A DNA stretch of 64,000 nucleotides, from positions 186,001 to 250,000 of the forward strand of contig CAVRTM010000014.1 of assembly GCA_963724015.1 (NCBI GenBank), given 5' to 3'. A program made the position numbers and the translations under genes. Under the pieces are notes generated by a model. That model made no database searches. It was given only the letters and a program-made list of their open reading frames with translations, and was not told the DNA's origin. Below are positions 35,783-46,360 of this stretch, one piece after another. This DNA comes from CAVRTM01 sp963724015. Its GTDB lineage: Bacteria > Actinomycetota > Actinomycetes > Actinomycetales > Dermatophilaceae. How positions within the stretch are numbered: position 1 is the first letter of the stretch; the number at the start of each line of letters is the position of its first letter.

Positions 35783-37078
35783 ATGGCCCGAAAGATCACA
35801 CGACGCCGCACACAGGTCCTGTTCGCCACCGCCATCGCTGTGGCGCTGGGAACGGCCGCCTGCGGCGGGAGCGACAGCTCCTCGCCCAGCGGCGGTGGCG
35901 GAGCCGCGAAGGCGGACGCCAGCAGCAAGGGCCCGATCACCTTCGTGACGGGCAAGGACAACAGCAACGTCTGGGCGCCGACCATCGCGAAGTGGAACGC
36001 GGCCCACCCCAGCGAGAAGGTCACGCTCAAGGAGCAGTCCGACAACGCCGACCAGCAGCACGACGACATCGTGCAGCACATGCAGGCCAAGGACGCCAGC
36101 TACGACATCGTCACCACCGACGTGGTGTGGACCGCGGAGTTCGCCGCGAAGGGCTGGCTGACGCCGCTCGAGGGCGCGTTCGCCCTGGACACCTCCAAGC
36201 TGCTGAAGCCGACCGTCGAGGCGGCGACGTACAACGGCAAGCTCTATGCGGCCCCGTTCGCCAGCGACGGCGGCCTGCTCTTCTACCGCAAGGACCTCGT
36301 CCCGACGCCGCCGAAGACGCTGGACGAGATGTGGAGCATGTGCTCCGTCGCGAAGAAGAACAACATCGGCTGCTACGCCGGCCAGTCGGCCAAGTACGAG
36401 GGGCTGACCGTCAACGCCGCCGAGGCCATCAACACGATGGGCGGCAAGATCGTCGACGAGTCGGGCAAGGCCACGGTCAACAGCCCGGAGGCCAAGAAGG
36501 GCCTGCAGATGCTCGCCGACCACTACAAGAACGGCGACATCCCCAAGGAGGCCATCACCTACCAGGAGGAGCAGGGACGCCAGGCGTTCGAGGACGGCAA
36601 GCTGCTGTTCCTGCGCAACTGGCCCTACGTCTACAGCCTGGCCAAGACCGACGGCTCCTCCAAGGTCAAGGACAAGTTCGGCGTGGCTCCGCTGCCTGGG
36701 GTCTCCGGCCCCGGCGCCTCCAGCCTCGGCGGTCACAGCGAGGGCATCAGCGTCTACTCGAAGCACAAGGGCACGGCCTTTGAGTTCCTCAAGTTCATCG
36801 AGGAGGACGCCCAGCAGAAGTTCTTCATGGAGAAGGGCTCGCTGGCCCCGGTCGTCGGCGCCATCTACGAGGACAAGCAGCTCGTCGCGAAGTACCCCTA
36901 CCTCCCGACGCTGCTGACCTCCATCAAGAACGCCGTGCCGCGCCCCGTCACGCCGTTCTACCCGGCGGTGACCAAGGCGGTCCAGGACAACGCGTACGCC
37001 GCGATCAAGGGTGAGAAGCCGGTCGACCAGGCGATCACCGACATGCAGAACGCCATCCAGTCCGCCTCGCAGGGCTGA
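35783..37078 (+). CDS. ABC sugar transporter, lipoprotein substrate-binding protein
   Basis: A 431-residue family 1 solute-binding protein. It has a lipoprotein signal: basic start MARKITRRRTQ, hydrophobic core, and lipobox LGTAACGG with the acylated Cys at about residue 31. The mature protein contains YDIVTTDVVWTAEFAAKGWL, DGGLLFYRKDLV, LRNWPYVYSLA and GGHSEGISVYSKHKGTAFEFLKF, typical of disaccharide (maltose/trehalose-type) binders. It is first in the operon before two MalF/MalG-like permeases; a 14-bp hairpin separates them, allowing higher expression of the binder. No ATPase gene is present, so a shared MsiK-type ATPase is expected elsewhere. Intact. Confidence 0.92.
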   Translation: MARKITRRRTQVLFATAIAVALGTAACGGSDSSSPSGGGGAAKADASSKGPITFVTGKDNSNVWAPTIAKWNAAHPSEKVTLKEQSDNADQQHDDIVQHMQAKDASYDIVTTDVVWTAEFAAKGWLTPLEGAFALDTSKLLKPTVEAATYNGKLYAAPFASDGGLLFYRKDLVPTPPKTLDEMWSMCSVAKKNNIGCYAGQSAKYEGLTVNAAEAINTMGGKIVDESGKATVNSPEAKKGLQMLADHYKNGDIPKEAITYQEEQGRQAFEDGKLLFLRNWPYVYSLAKTDGSSKVKDKFGVAPLPGVSGPGASSLGGHSEGISVYSKHKGTAFEFLKFIEEDAQQKFFMEKGSLAPVVGAIYEDKQLVAKYPYLPTLLTSIKNAVPRPVTPFYPAVTKAVQDNAYAAIKGEKPVDQAITDMQNAIQSASQG

Positions 37079-37095
37079 CCGGCCAGCAGTCCCGA

Positions 37096-37127
37096 CGGGC
37101 GGGGGCGGCTCACGCCGCCCCCGCCCG
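37096..37127 (+). terminator. Intercistronic hairpin between binding protein and permease genes
   Basis: A perfect 14-bp stem (CGGGCGGGGGCGGC / GCCGCCCCCGCCCG) with a TCAC loop fills the middle of the 89-bp gap. Such hairpins typically attenuate read-through or protect the upstream mRNA, raising binder levels over permeases. Confidence 0.75.
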
Positions 37128-37167
37128 GTCCCGCCGGCTTCCCCGAGCCGCGAGCCCAGGAGATCCG

Positions 37168-38233
<1,066 letters not shown>

Positions 38234-38236
38234 GCC

Positions 38237-39143
38237 ATGAGCGTCGAAGCCCTTCCGGCCACCGCCGCCGCGGCCTCCGAGGAGACCCGCGAGTACCGCT
38301 TCAGGAGCAACCGGGGCGCGCGGATGCGCGGCTACCTCGGGCTGGTGCTGATCGTGATCTGGGGCCTGGCCCCGTTCTACTGGATGGTCGTCACCGCCTT
38401 CCGGCAGGTCGGCTACACCTTCGAGACCACGCCGTGGCCCGCCCACGTCACGCTGGACAACTTCCGCACGGCCCTGTCCACCGACCTCGGCAACCACCTC
38501 GGCCGGGCGCTGGTCAACAGCCTGGTCATCGGCGTGGTCACCACGGCCCTGGCCATGGTCGTGGGTGTCTTCGCCGCCTACGCGCCTGTCCCGCCTCGAC
38601 TTCCCCGGCAAGTACGCCGTGCTCGGCGTGATCCTGGGCGCCTCCATGTTCCCGGGGGTGGCGCTGGTCTCGCCGCTGTTCCAGCTGTTCTCCAGCCTCG
38701 GCTGGCTCAACGGCTGGAACTACCAGGCGCTGATCATCCCCGACATCTCCTTCGTCCTGCCGCTGACCGTCTACACCCTGACCGCCTTCTTCAGCGAGAT
38801 GCCTTGGGAGCTCGAGGAGTCCGCGCGCATGGACGGCTGCACGCCGGCGCAGGCGTTCCGCCGGATCATGCTCCCGCTCGCCGCGCCGGGGCTGTTCACC
38901 ACCGCGATCCTCGCGTTCATCAGCTCCTGGAACGAGTACCTGCTCGCCCAGCAGTTCGCCACCGACAAGACGACGCCGGTCACTGTCGCCATCGCCAACT
39001 TCACCGGCGCCCAGCCACACCAGGAGCCCTACACCGCCGTCATGGCAGCCGGCACGATCGTCACGGTGCCGCTGATCATCATGGTGCTGCTGTTCCAGCG
39101 CGCGATCGTCTCCGGCCTCACGGCCGGGGGCGTGAAGGGGTGA
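38237..39143 (+). CDS. ABC sugar transporter permease (MalG type), one frame break
   Basis: About 301 residues with six membrane helices; the first is GLVLIVIWGLAPFYWMVV. The EAA loop reads EESARMDGCTPAQAFRRIMLPL and the C-terminus ends AIVSGLTAGGVKG, the typical MalG ending. One surplus C near 38586 (GCG-C-CTG-TCC) breaks the frame inside helix 2-3; its removal gives YALSRLDFPGKYAVLG. The ATG at 38237 begins 1 bp after the upstream stop, so the permeases are coupled. It forms the channel with the MalF-type partner. Confidence 0.92.
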
Positions 39144-39167
39144 CGCCGGCGCAGCGAGGTCGGCGCC

Positions 39168-39395
39168 GTGAGGCTCTTCAACCCCGGCGGCGGCACTGGC
39201 AGCCACCCGCGGGCCCGCGCCCAGCGGCTGGAGATGCTGATCGGCATCCTCGGCTTCTTCGCGGTCATGGCGCTGGTCCAGGCCGTGGTCCTGGAGCTGC
39301 GCGGGGACCCGGCGGGCTTCGCCGCCGTCGTTCTGGCGGTCCTGCTCCTGCTGCTCGGGCTCGTCGTCCGGGCGCGCCGCAACGTCAGACTGTAG
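39168..39395 (+). CDS. Small two-helix membrane protein
   Basis: A 75-residue protein beginning at GTG 39168. Two hydrophobic helices (MLIGILGFFAVMALVQAVVL and FAAVVLAVLLLLLGLVV) are joined by a short LRGDPAG loop; the N-terminus is Gly/Arg-rich and the C-terminus basic (RARRNVRL). I do not recognise a family. It sits between the last permease (24 bp) and the LacI gene (2 bp), so it is almost certainly in the sugar operon. A role as an accessory subunit is a guess. Confidence 0.65.
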   Translation: MRLFNPGGGTGSHPRARAQRLEMLIGILGFFAVMALVQAVVLELRGDPAGFAAVVLAVLLLLLGLVVRARRNVRL

Positions 39396-39397
39396 GC

Positions 39398-40407
39398 ATG
39401 GCCACGATCACCGACGTCGCGAGGGAGGCGGGCGTCTCGGTGGCCACGGTCTCCCGGGCGCTGCGCGGGCCTGGACCGGGTCAGTCCGCAGACCCGGGCC
39501 CGCGTCGTGCGCGCGGCGCAGGAGCTGCACTACGTGGCCTCGCCGACGGCCACCTCGCTGGCCTCCGGGCGGACCCGTGTGGTGGGTGTGGTGGTGCCGT
39601 TCCTCACCCGGTGGTTCTTCGCCGAGCTGATCAGCAGCATCGAGAAGGCGCTGCGGGCCCACGACCACCACGTGCTGCTGCTGGACCTCGAGAGCGACCG
39701 CTTCGACCGGCGGATGCGGCTGACCAGACCATGCTGTCGAAACGCGTCGACGGCGTCATCCTGCTCGACATCCCCATGGACGCCCAGGAGCGTGTCGCTG
39801 GTGGACCGCCTGCACTGCCGGTGGTCACGGTGGGCAACCAGAGCGGCGGCTGGCCCTCGGTGCGCATCGACGACCGCCGGGCCATGGCGCTGGCGGTCGA
39901 GCACGTGCTGTCCCTCGGGCACCGTGACATCGCCTACGTGGGCACCGTGCCGAGCTCGGCGGCGCACGTCCAGACGCCCCGGGACCGGTTCGGGGTCTTC
40001 ACCGAGCGACTGGCCCAGCACGACCTGGTCTGCCCGCCCGCCTGGGTGGTGGAGTGCGACTGGACCGCGATCCGGGGCGCTGGAGGCGGCGGCGCCGCTG
40101 CTCTCGGCGCGAACGGCGGCCCACCGCGGTGGTGGCGGCCTCGGACGAGATGGCGTTCGGGGTGCTGTCGGCGGCTCGCCGGCTCGGCCTGGACGTGCCG
40201 CGCGACGTCTCCGTGGTGGGCATCGACGACAACGCCCTGTCCGGCGTGCTGGACCTGACCACCGTGCGCCAGGACGTGGCCCGGCAGGGCCGGCTGGCGG
40301 GGGAGATGCTGCTGCGCCTGCTGGAGGGGGACGCGACGGCGGCAGTCGACGAGACCGTCGGCTGCGAGCTCGTGGTGCGCGGTTCCACCGCACCCCCGCC
40401 GGCCTGA
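39398..40407 (+). CDS. LacI-family transcriptional regulator, at least four frame breaks
   Basis: About 335 residues. The N-terminal headpiece is canonical (ATITDVAREAGVSVATVSRAL), and the periplasmic-binding core appears in pieces: TRVVGVVVPFLTRWFFAEL, LSKRVDGVILLDIPMDAQE, SLGHRDIAYVG, TAVVAASDEMAFGVL, VSVVGIDDNALSG. Breaks lie near 39472 (+1), 39722 (-1 or +2), 40077 (+1) and 40124 (+1). It should bind the palindrome at 35697-35706 and release it on sugar binding. The start ATG 39398 follows the small membrane protein by 2 bp. The dense breaks could also mean a real pseudogene, but neighbouring essential genes show the same lesions. Confidence 0.85.
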
Positions 40408-40454
40408 CCCAGCCGGGCCGCGGGGCGCCGGCGAGCTCACCGGGCCGGGGTCAG
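40403..40454. terminator. Possible bidirectional terminator between lacI and metalloprotease gene
   Basis: CTGACCC (40403-40409) and GGGTCAG (40448-40454) are complementary and flank GC-rich arms. Each contains the stop codon of one of the two convergent genes. Confidence 0.3.
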
Positions 40455-42386
40455 CGCACGACGGTCCGGCGGCTGGAGGAGACGGCGCCGACGTAGGCCG
40501 TTCCCGACTTCAGGTACAGGCGCGCGTCGTAGGTGCCCTTGCGGGAGAGCTTCAGCGAGCCGCTGATCGCGGTGGACCGGACGGTGGCACGGGGCCCGGT
40601 CACCCAGGCCGTCGTACCGGCCTTGCGGTACTGGAGGTAGACCACGGCGGCGGGGACCGAGGCGTGGTTGACCCGCCCGGACATGGCGACCGGGCGGCCG
40701 AGCAGCACCGAGGTCGTCGCGGAGCTCAGGGTGAGCGACGTGGCGTGCTGACCGCGACGGACGAGGAGTACTTCGCCGGCGCGGCATGCGTCGCCACGCT
40801 GGCCCAGCGGTAGCTGCCGGAGAGGCCGTTGGTGAACCGGTAGGACGCCGTACCCGTGGCGGTGGTGCGCACGGTCGCGACCGACTTCCAGGTGGTGGTG
40901 CCCCTCTGCTGCTTCTGCAGGGTCACCGCCCAGCCGGACCGGGGCCGGCCGAACTGGTCGGTGACCTTCGTCGCCGCGGTGAGGGCGCCGCCGTACGACG
41001 CCTTGGTGGGCATCGAGATGGTGAGCCGCGAGGGGACCGCGGCGGGCAGCGTCGTGCCGTTGTAGATGGTGACGGAGGCGCCGGCGGCGTCGGTGGAGGT
41101 GACGTGGACGAGCGAGGCGCCGGACGCCGCGGTGAAGAGGGTGCCGACGGGGACGGTGCGGGCGTAGTCGTCGACCCGCGTCGACGGGGTCGCGTCCAGG
41201 ACGTCACTGCCGCCCGCCGCCGGGGACCGTGGGGTCCGCGCGCAGCACCTCGACGCCGTAGGACGGGCTTGTCCGGCAGGCGCGGCGGCGGCGTGCGTCG
41301 CGGCCGCTGTCGGGTGCGGTACTGCAGCACGTAGCTCACGCCCGTGGGGTCGGTCACGCGCACGGCGCGACCGGCCGTGGTCGTCGACAACGGTGCCAGG
41401 CGCACCTTGGCGGTGCCCGTGGCCGTGATCCGCGCACAGGCCGTGGGGAGCAGGCCCAGGGCGTCGAGCTGCACCCCGTTGAGGCTGCCCTCGCCGTAGC
41501 CGGTCCCGGAGTAGCCCATGACGTCGAACAGGTCGTCGTACTCCTCCTGGTGGCACGCGACCGGCCACGTCGCCGAGGAACCTCGCGTCCTGCGAGGTGC
41601 GGCAGCGCAGGGAGTTGGAGTGGTAGAGCCCCAGGTTGTGCCCGAGCTCGTGGGCGAACAGCGAGGGGTTGAGGTCGGAGACGAACACGGCGCTGTCGCT
41701 GGTGTGCACGCCTCGCCGATGGTGCCCAGGCCGTAGTCACAGCCGTGGCGTGTAGGCGCCGCGCGGCGCCACCAGACAGCAGGTGGTGGTCAGGCCCGAG
41801 CGACGCGGCAGCTTCGAGGCGGCCTCGGTCCACATGTCTCGGTGTGCTCGGTCCGTCCCGCAGGGGAAGGCCGACGTGTGGGGTCGCTTCAGCACCTGCT
41901 TGACCGCGAACTTCACCTGGCCGCCGGTCTGGCTGGACCAGTATGCCGAGGCCTTGGCACCATGGCGCTCGCCGGGCCGCGTGACGCGCTCGCCGGCGGT
42001 GAAGCCCTTGGGAGACCAGCGCGAGGTAGACGATCTGGGTGGGTCGACACCGTCGGGGTCGGTGCGGTGGCCAGCGTGCGCGCGGACAGGACCCGGCGAG
42101 GCCCCGTCCGCGGCCGGCACCAGCGACGGCGGTGACCCGGTCCCCGGACGTCGGCGTCCGGCAGCGACCCGTCGGTCAGCGGCACGACACGGGTCCCGAC
42201 GCGCAGCACCGTGGAGGTCTGGTCGCCACCGCCGTGGTGGCGGCCGGGGGGCTGCTCGCGGATCACCGTCTGCACCGTGCCGGTCACCTGCTGCGGGGCG
42301 GGGGTGCCGGCCGCGGACGACGTGGCCGCGGGAGCGAGCACGCAGCAGGTCAGGAGGGCGGCGGTGGCCGGCGCGGTGCGCTTCAC
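40451..42386 (-). CDS. Secreted M11-like zinc metalloprotease with Ig-like tail, at least five frame breaks
   Basis: A secreted protein of about 640 residues in several frame pieces. The start GTG 42386 gives a signal peptide (KRTAPATAALLTCCVLAPAA, then TSSAAG). A middle domain contains GQVKFAVKQVLKRPHTSAF and then the zinc site SLFAHELGHNLGLYHSN (HExxHxxGxxH, metzincin type), followed by YDDLFDVMGYSG with the Met-turn, as in gametolysin-like M11 peptidases. The C-terminal 300 residues hold two Ig-like repeat modules (LTISMPTKASYGGALTAATKV and TSVLLGRPVAMSGRVNHA). Breaks fall near 42140, 41735, 41560, 41290 and 40735. Function: extracellular proteolysis. True decay cannot be excluded here because the gene is non-essential. 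Confidence 0.75.
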
Positions 42387-42562
42387 GAAGGACGTCCTGT
42401 CTCGAGTCCCGACGCGACCGTCGTGGGGCGCCACCGGGTGGAGGTGCGTGCCGACGGAGCCCGGCCGGTGCCGCCGCTGATGGGCGCGGACAGCCGGAGG
42501 CCTGCTCCGTCGCGTCCCTCATCGGCGGGTCAGGCGGCAGGCTGAGGACTCGAGGCGGACAA

Positions 42563-42582
42563 GACGCCCGCCGGAGGGCGTC
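42563..42582 (-). terminator. Hairpin after the transglutaminase operon
   Basis: A 7-bp stem (GACGCCC / GGGCGTC) with a GCCGGA loop lies about 70 bp past the end of the transglutaminase gene and 180 bp before the metalloprotease start. The rest of the 262-bp gap shows nothing recognisable. Confidence 0.45.
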
Positions 42583-42648
42583 AGGCGCCCTTCCGGCCGC
42601 GCCGGCGGAGGCGTCTGGAGGAGGCGGTGAGGAGCCGCGACGGTCAGG

Positions 42649-45042
42649 TCACGTGCGGCGGCGCAGCCACCACGCCCGGACCGCGCGCGTCGGCGCCTGG
42701 GTGGCCCACGACAGCCGGGTGCTCGCCGAGCGCAGCGCCGCGACGCCGCTGCCGGGCCAGATCGCCGCGCGCACCCGGTCCTGGCGCCGCCGCGAGACGG
42801 CGACGGCATGCAGCACCCGCGCGGCGTCGGGCTCGATCGTGAGGGGCTGCGCCGACGGCCGCGCGTAGCGGCTGCGCTCGAGGGTCTGCACCACCCGGCC
42901 GAGCGCCTCGGCGGCGTCGGCGGCGAGGAAGGCCTCGCGGTCGTAGAACTCCCGCAGCTGGCGCGGCGTCCGGCTCGGCGGCGCGGGCATGCCGAGGTCG
43001 GCCAGCCGGCTGGTCAGGGAGTCCCACTCCGCCTCGACGACCTCGGCCGGGGTGGTCGCGGACCTGCGCCGGGACCGCCGCGACCAGGCGGCCGCCGTCG
43101 GCACGACCAGCCCACCGAGGAGGCCGACCAGGACAGCCAGCAGACCGAGCGCCCAGCCGCGGGGGAGCCGGTCGGCCAGCGACGGCTGCACGACGGGCGC
43201 GGCCGGCAGGGGAGAGACGGGGTTCTCCCGGGCGTCGTCGGCCCGGTCGAGCGTGTCCTGCTTGGGGTTGGCCGGGCGCAGGGCACCGGTGCGCGGGTCG
43301 ATCTGGGGGCCGGTCGCGCCGGAGGGGGCGTCCACGGGCGGGTCGCTCGCGTAGACCGGGGGTGCGCCGCTGCGTACGGCCGGGGTCGGCTCGAACCGGG
43401 TCCAGCCGATGCCGTCGAGGTAGAGCTCGGGCCAGGCGTGCGCGTCCGCCGCGGTGACCGTCCAGACGCCCTGGATCGCGCTGCCCGGCAGGAACCCGAT
43501 GGCCATCCGGGCCGGGATGCCGGCGCTGCGGGCCATCATGACCATCGCGGTGGCGAACTGCACGCAGTAGCCCTGCTTGGTCACGAGGAAGCTGCTGAGC
43601 GGGTCCAGGTCGAGCGACCGCCCTGCGCTGTCGCGGGCGGTGGCCAGGGTGAGGGAGTAGGTGAACCCGCCGCTGGTGCGCAGGTAGTCCTGGATCGCCA
43701 GCGCGTGCTCGTACGGCGAGTCGTCGGCCTTCAGCAGCCGCTTGTCGAGCTCCGCCACCCGTGCGCCGGACGGCTCGTCGACCCGCAGGTAGCGCGTCTG
43801 GGACGCGTCGCCGGGCAGGTCGGCGCCTGCCTCCGTCAGCTGCCGCCGGCTGGGGTCGAGGTCGTCGTAGGTCAGCTCGTAGGAGTCCGGCGTCCGCTCC
43901 ACCAGGGGCGTCTGCGTCAGGGGGTCGATGCCCCAGCGCACGCCGTGCAGGTCGCCCTCGGCGAGCGGGTAGGGCGCGGCGAGGTTCGGCTCCCGCAGCG
44001 CGTTGCTGAGCACCTGCATCTGGTAGCGCCGGCGTGGCACCTCGGGGGCCAGGCCCGTCGGCGCCTCGACCACGGGCCGGCGCTGGACACCGACGTCCTC
44101 GGCTCCGGTCCGCTGCGGGCGCCACTCGCCGTCGCGGTAGCTGGTGCTGACGCTGACGCGCAGAGGTGGTGGCGTGGGGTCGTTGGTGCGGAAGGTCAGG
44201 ACGGGCACGGTGGTGCGGTTGCTGAGGTCCGCGGCCAGGTTGAGGCTCTGGGAGAAGCCCACCGTGCCGTTCCCCGCCGCGGCACCGTCGTTGCGGCCGA
44301 GGCCGGCGAGCAGGAAGCGCGTGGGCAGGTGCGGCAGCGCCACCGGCAGGGCGACCGCGAGGACCAGCGCCACGGCGCCGAGCGACCGGGCGACGGTCGC
44401 GTAGGAGGACTCGCCGTAGCTGTCGGCGGTGTCGCGCACGGGGGTGACGGGTGTGGCGATGGTCGTGCTCCACCGGCGCAGCAGGAAGGCCCCCTGCCGG
44501 GCCACCATCACGAGCCAGACGGCCGCGACGGCGAGGAAGAAGAGGGGGTTGAGGGAGCCCCCGCTGTTGGCGGCGGCCCCGAGGAACGTCGCCATCAGCG
44601 GCAGGCCGGCCAGGGAGGGGGAGCGGCGCGTCACCGCGAGGTAGTCCACCGTCAGCGCCACCAGCGCCAGCGAGCACCCCACCAGCACGGTGATGCCGCG
44701 GGTGGTCGGCGCCGGGGCCGAGTAGCTCTGGATGGTGTGCATCGCCTGGCCGGTCAGCGTGCCGGCTGCCCGGACCGTGTCGAACGTGGGCAGCCCGTGC
44801 CACAGGTGGCCGCGGCCGTAGAGGCCGCCGGCGGCCAGGACGACGACGGTGAGCTGGCCCGCCACCACCTGCCAGCCGCGCAGACCGAGCAGCCGGGCAC
44901 CGATCCCTCCGAGCGCCACGGCGGCGACGAGCAGCAGGGCGGACCGCACCCAGGTGGTCTGCTCGAGCAGGGTCGACAGCGGCCACGCCGCGACCATCGT
45001 GGCCAGTGCCGCCAGAGCGGCGTCGGGAGCCCGGGACCTCAT
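42649..45042 (-). CDS. TgpA-like membrane transglutaminase (DUF3488-transglutaminase-DUF4129)
   Basis: A 797-residue intact protein. The first ~200 residues hold about six membrane helices (LAALATMVAAWPLSTLLEQ, ITVLVGCSLALVALTVDYLA). A large extracytoplasmic region follows, with the transglutaminase core: Cys493 in TKQGYCVQFATAM, His in DAHAWPELY and Asp in LDGIGWTRFEPTPA. One more helix (GWALGLLAVLVGLLGGLVV) and a cytosolic DUF4129-like tail close it. The ATG at 45042 overlaps the DUF58 stop as ATGA. It is the last gene of the common actinobacterial moxR-DUF58-transglutaminase operon, thought to process envelope proteins. It is notable as 2.4 kb with no frame break. Confidence 0.93.
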   Translation of the reverse strand: MRSRAPDAALAALATMVAAWPLSTLLEQTTWVRSALLLVAAVALGGIGARLLGLRGWQVVAGQLTVVVLAAGGLYGRGHLWHGLPTFDTVRAAGTLTGQAMHTIQSYSAPAPTTRGITVLVGCSLALVALTVDYLAVTRRSPSLAGLPLMATFLGAAANSGGSLNPLFFLAVAAVWLVMVARQGAFLLRRWSTTIATPVTPVRDTADSYGESSYATVARSLGAVALVLAVALPVALPHLPTRFLLAGLGRNDGAAAGNGTVGFSQSLNLAADLSNRTTVPVLTFRTNDPTPPPLRVSVSTSYRDGEWRPQRTGAEDVGVQRRPVVEAPTGLAPEVPRRRYQMQVLSNALREPNLAAPYPLAEGDLHGVRWGIDPLTQTPLVERTPDSYELTYDDLDPSRRQLTEAGADLPGDASQTRYLRVDEPSGARVAELDKRLLKADDSPYEHALAIQDYLRTSGGFTYSLTLATARDSAGRSLDLDPLSSFLVTKQGYCVQFATAMVMMARSAGIPARMAIGFLPGSAIQGVWTVTAADAHAWPELYLDGIGWTRFEPTPAVRSGAPPVYASDPPVDAPSGATGPQIDPRTGALRPANPKQDTLDRADDARENPVSPLPAAPVVQPSLADRLPRGWALGLLAVLVGLLGGLVVPTAAAWSRRSRRRSATTPAEVVEAEWDSLTSRLADLGMPAPPSRTPRQLREFYDREAFLAADAAEALGRVVQTLERSRYARPSAQPLTIEPDAARVLHAVAVSRRRQDRVRAAIWPGSGVAALRSASTRLSWATQAPTRAVRAWWLRRRT

Positions 45043-46305
45043 CGCCCCACCGCCGTGGGGATGCCGGAGTAGGCGGTGAGGGCGTCCCACACCGTGGGGA
45101 TGTCGGTGCCGGAGCGCACCACCGCCGTGCTCCAGCCGGCCGAGGAGACCACGCCGGCCAGTGCCTCGGCGCGGGAGGCGACGGACGGCGCTCGCGTGCC
45201 CGCATAGGTCGCAGCCTCCAGCAGCAGGAGCAGGCCGGTGCCACCGGGCTGGCGCAGGGAGGCGACGCGGCGCAGCGTGTCCTCGTCGGAGTCGGTCACG
45301 ACGGCGATCACGAGCCCTCCGGCCGAGGTCAGCGGGTGCGCCGCGTGCAGCACCTGGTCGCATCTGCTGGGGGGCGGACGTCTCCGCGACGGCCAGGGCG
45401 TCCAGGGCCGTGTCGACGTCGATCGTCTCGCCCGCGCGGCCGTCCGCCGCGGTCTCGGTGCTGACCAGGTGCACCGCGTAGCTGTGGCTGGTCAGGTGCA
45501 CGGCCATCGAGGCGACCGCGGTCACGGCCCACTCGAACGAGCCGGAGGCGCCCGAGCCCCGGTGACCGCTGGAGCGGGAGTCCAGCACCAGGACCGCGCG
45601 CCGTCGGGCCGGCCGGTCCTCCTGGCGCACCATCAGCTCGCCGCGGTGCGCGGTCGCCGGCCAGTGGATCCGCCGCAGGTCGTCGCCGTCGCGGTAGGTG
45701 CGGATCGCGACGTCGTCCTCGCCGTGCAGGGCGACCATGTGCGGGATGGCGCCCTCGGCGCCGACGCCGTCGCCTCGCGGGTGCCCTCCGCCGAGGGGCT
45801 CCACGCGGGGGAGCACGGTCACCTCGGTGGTCCCCGGCAGCACGGTGGCGACGGTGGCCAGGCCGAACGGGTCGCGCACCCGCAGCGCCAGCGGCCCGAG
45901 GTGGTGGCGGCCGCGCACGTGCGAGCGGATCGAGTAGGCCACCTCCCGCCGCTCGCGCGGCTCCATCCTGGGCAGCACGAAGCGCGGGCGGTCACCGAGG
46001 ACGGGGTCCAGCCTCTCCTCGACCAGCTGCACCGGGGTGCGCCGCGGCGAGGTGTTGTCGAAGACGATCTCGACGGCCGCGTTCTGGTCGACGGTGACAC
46101 GCGCGGGGTGGACGGCGCGGGTGACCGTGACGGTCGGGGCGCTGCGGTGCATCCCGAGCGCGGCCAGCATCGGCAGGCCGGTGAGCAGCACGCCGATGCG
46201 GGTGATGTCCGAGAAGCCCAGCGCCACACCCGACAGCACCAGGGTGAGGCCGGCCGCGACGAACGCGCGCCCGCGGACGGTGAGCACGTCGCGGACGCGG
46301 CTCAC
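45039..46305 (-). CDS. DUF58 (VWA-like) protein, one frame break
   Basis: About 420 residues. Two N-terminal membrane helices (GRAFVAAGLTLVLSGVALGF and GVLLTGLPMLAALG) precede a DUF58 domain: VRDPFGLATVATVLPG, the hallmark DDLRRIHWPATAHRGELMVRQ, and AVLVLDSRSSGHRG. Removing one C near 45364 (ATG-C-GAC-CAG) gives the true C-terminus, which contains ITVVTD-type and LRRVASLRQPGGTGLLLLLEA segments and ends at 45039. Read without repair, the frame runs on into the transglutaminase as a false 1229-residue fusion. The start is GTG 46305 with GGAGG upstream. It is the middle gene of the moxR operon. Confidence 0.88.
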
Positions 46306-46360
46306 GGCCGGTGCCTCCGGCCGAGCCGGCGGCAGCACCGGGACGGCACGCCGGGCGAGG

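Noticed and set aside
42808..45072. A 754-residue rightward open frame opposite the transglutaminase gene
   Set aside because: It is the antisense of an intact conserved gene, with the Gly/Arg/His-rich composition typical of shadow frames in GC-rich DNA.
42649..46338. A 1229-residue open frame fusing a DUF58 protein to a transglutaminase
   Set aside because: The middle ~100 residues are Arg-rich nonsense. A surplus base near 45364 explains the run-on, and the real DUF58 stop overlaps the transglutaminase ATG at 45039-45042.
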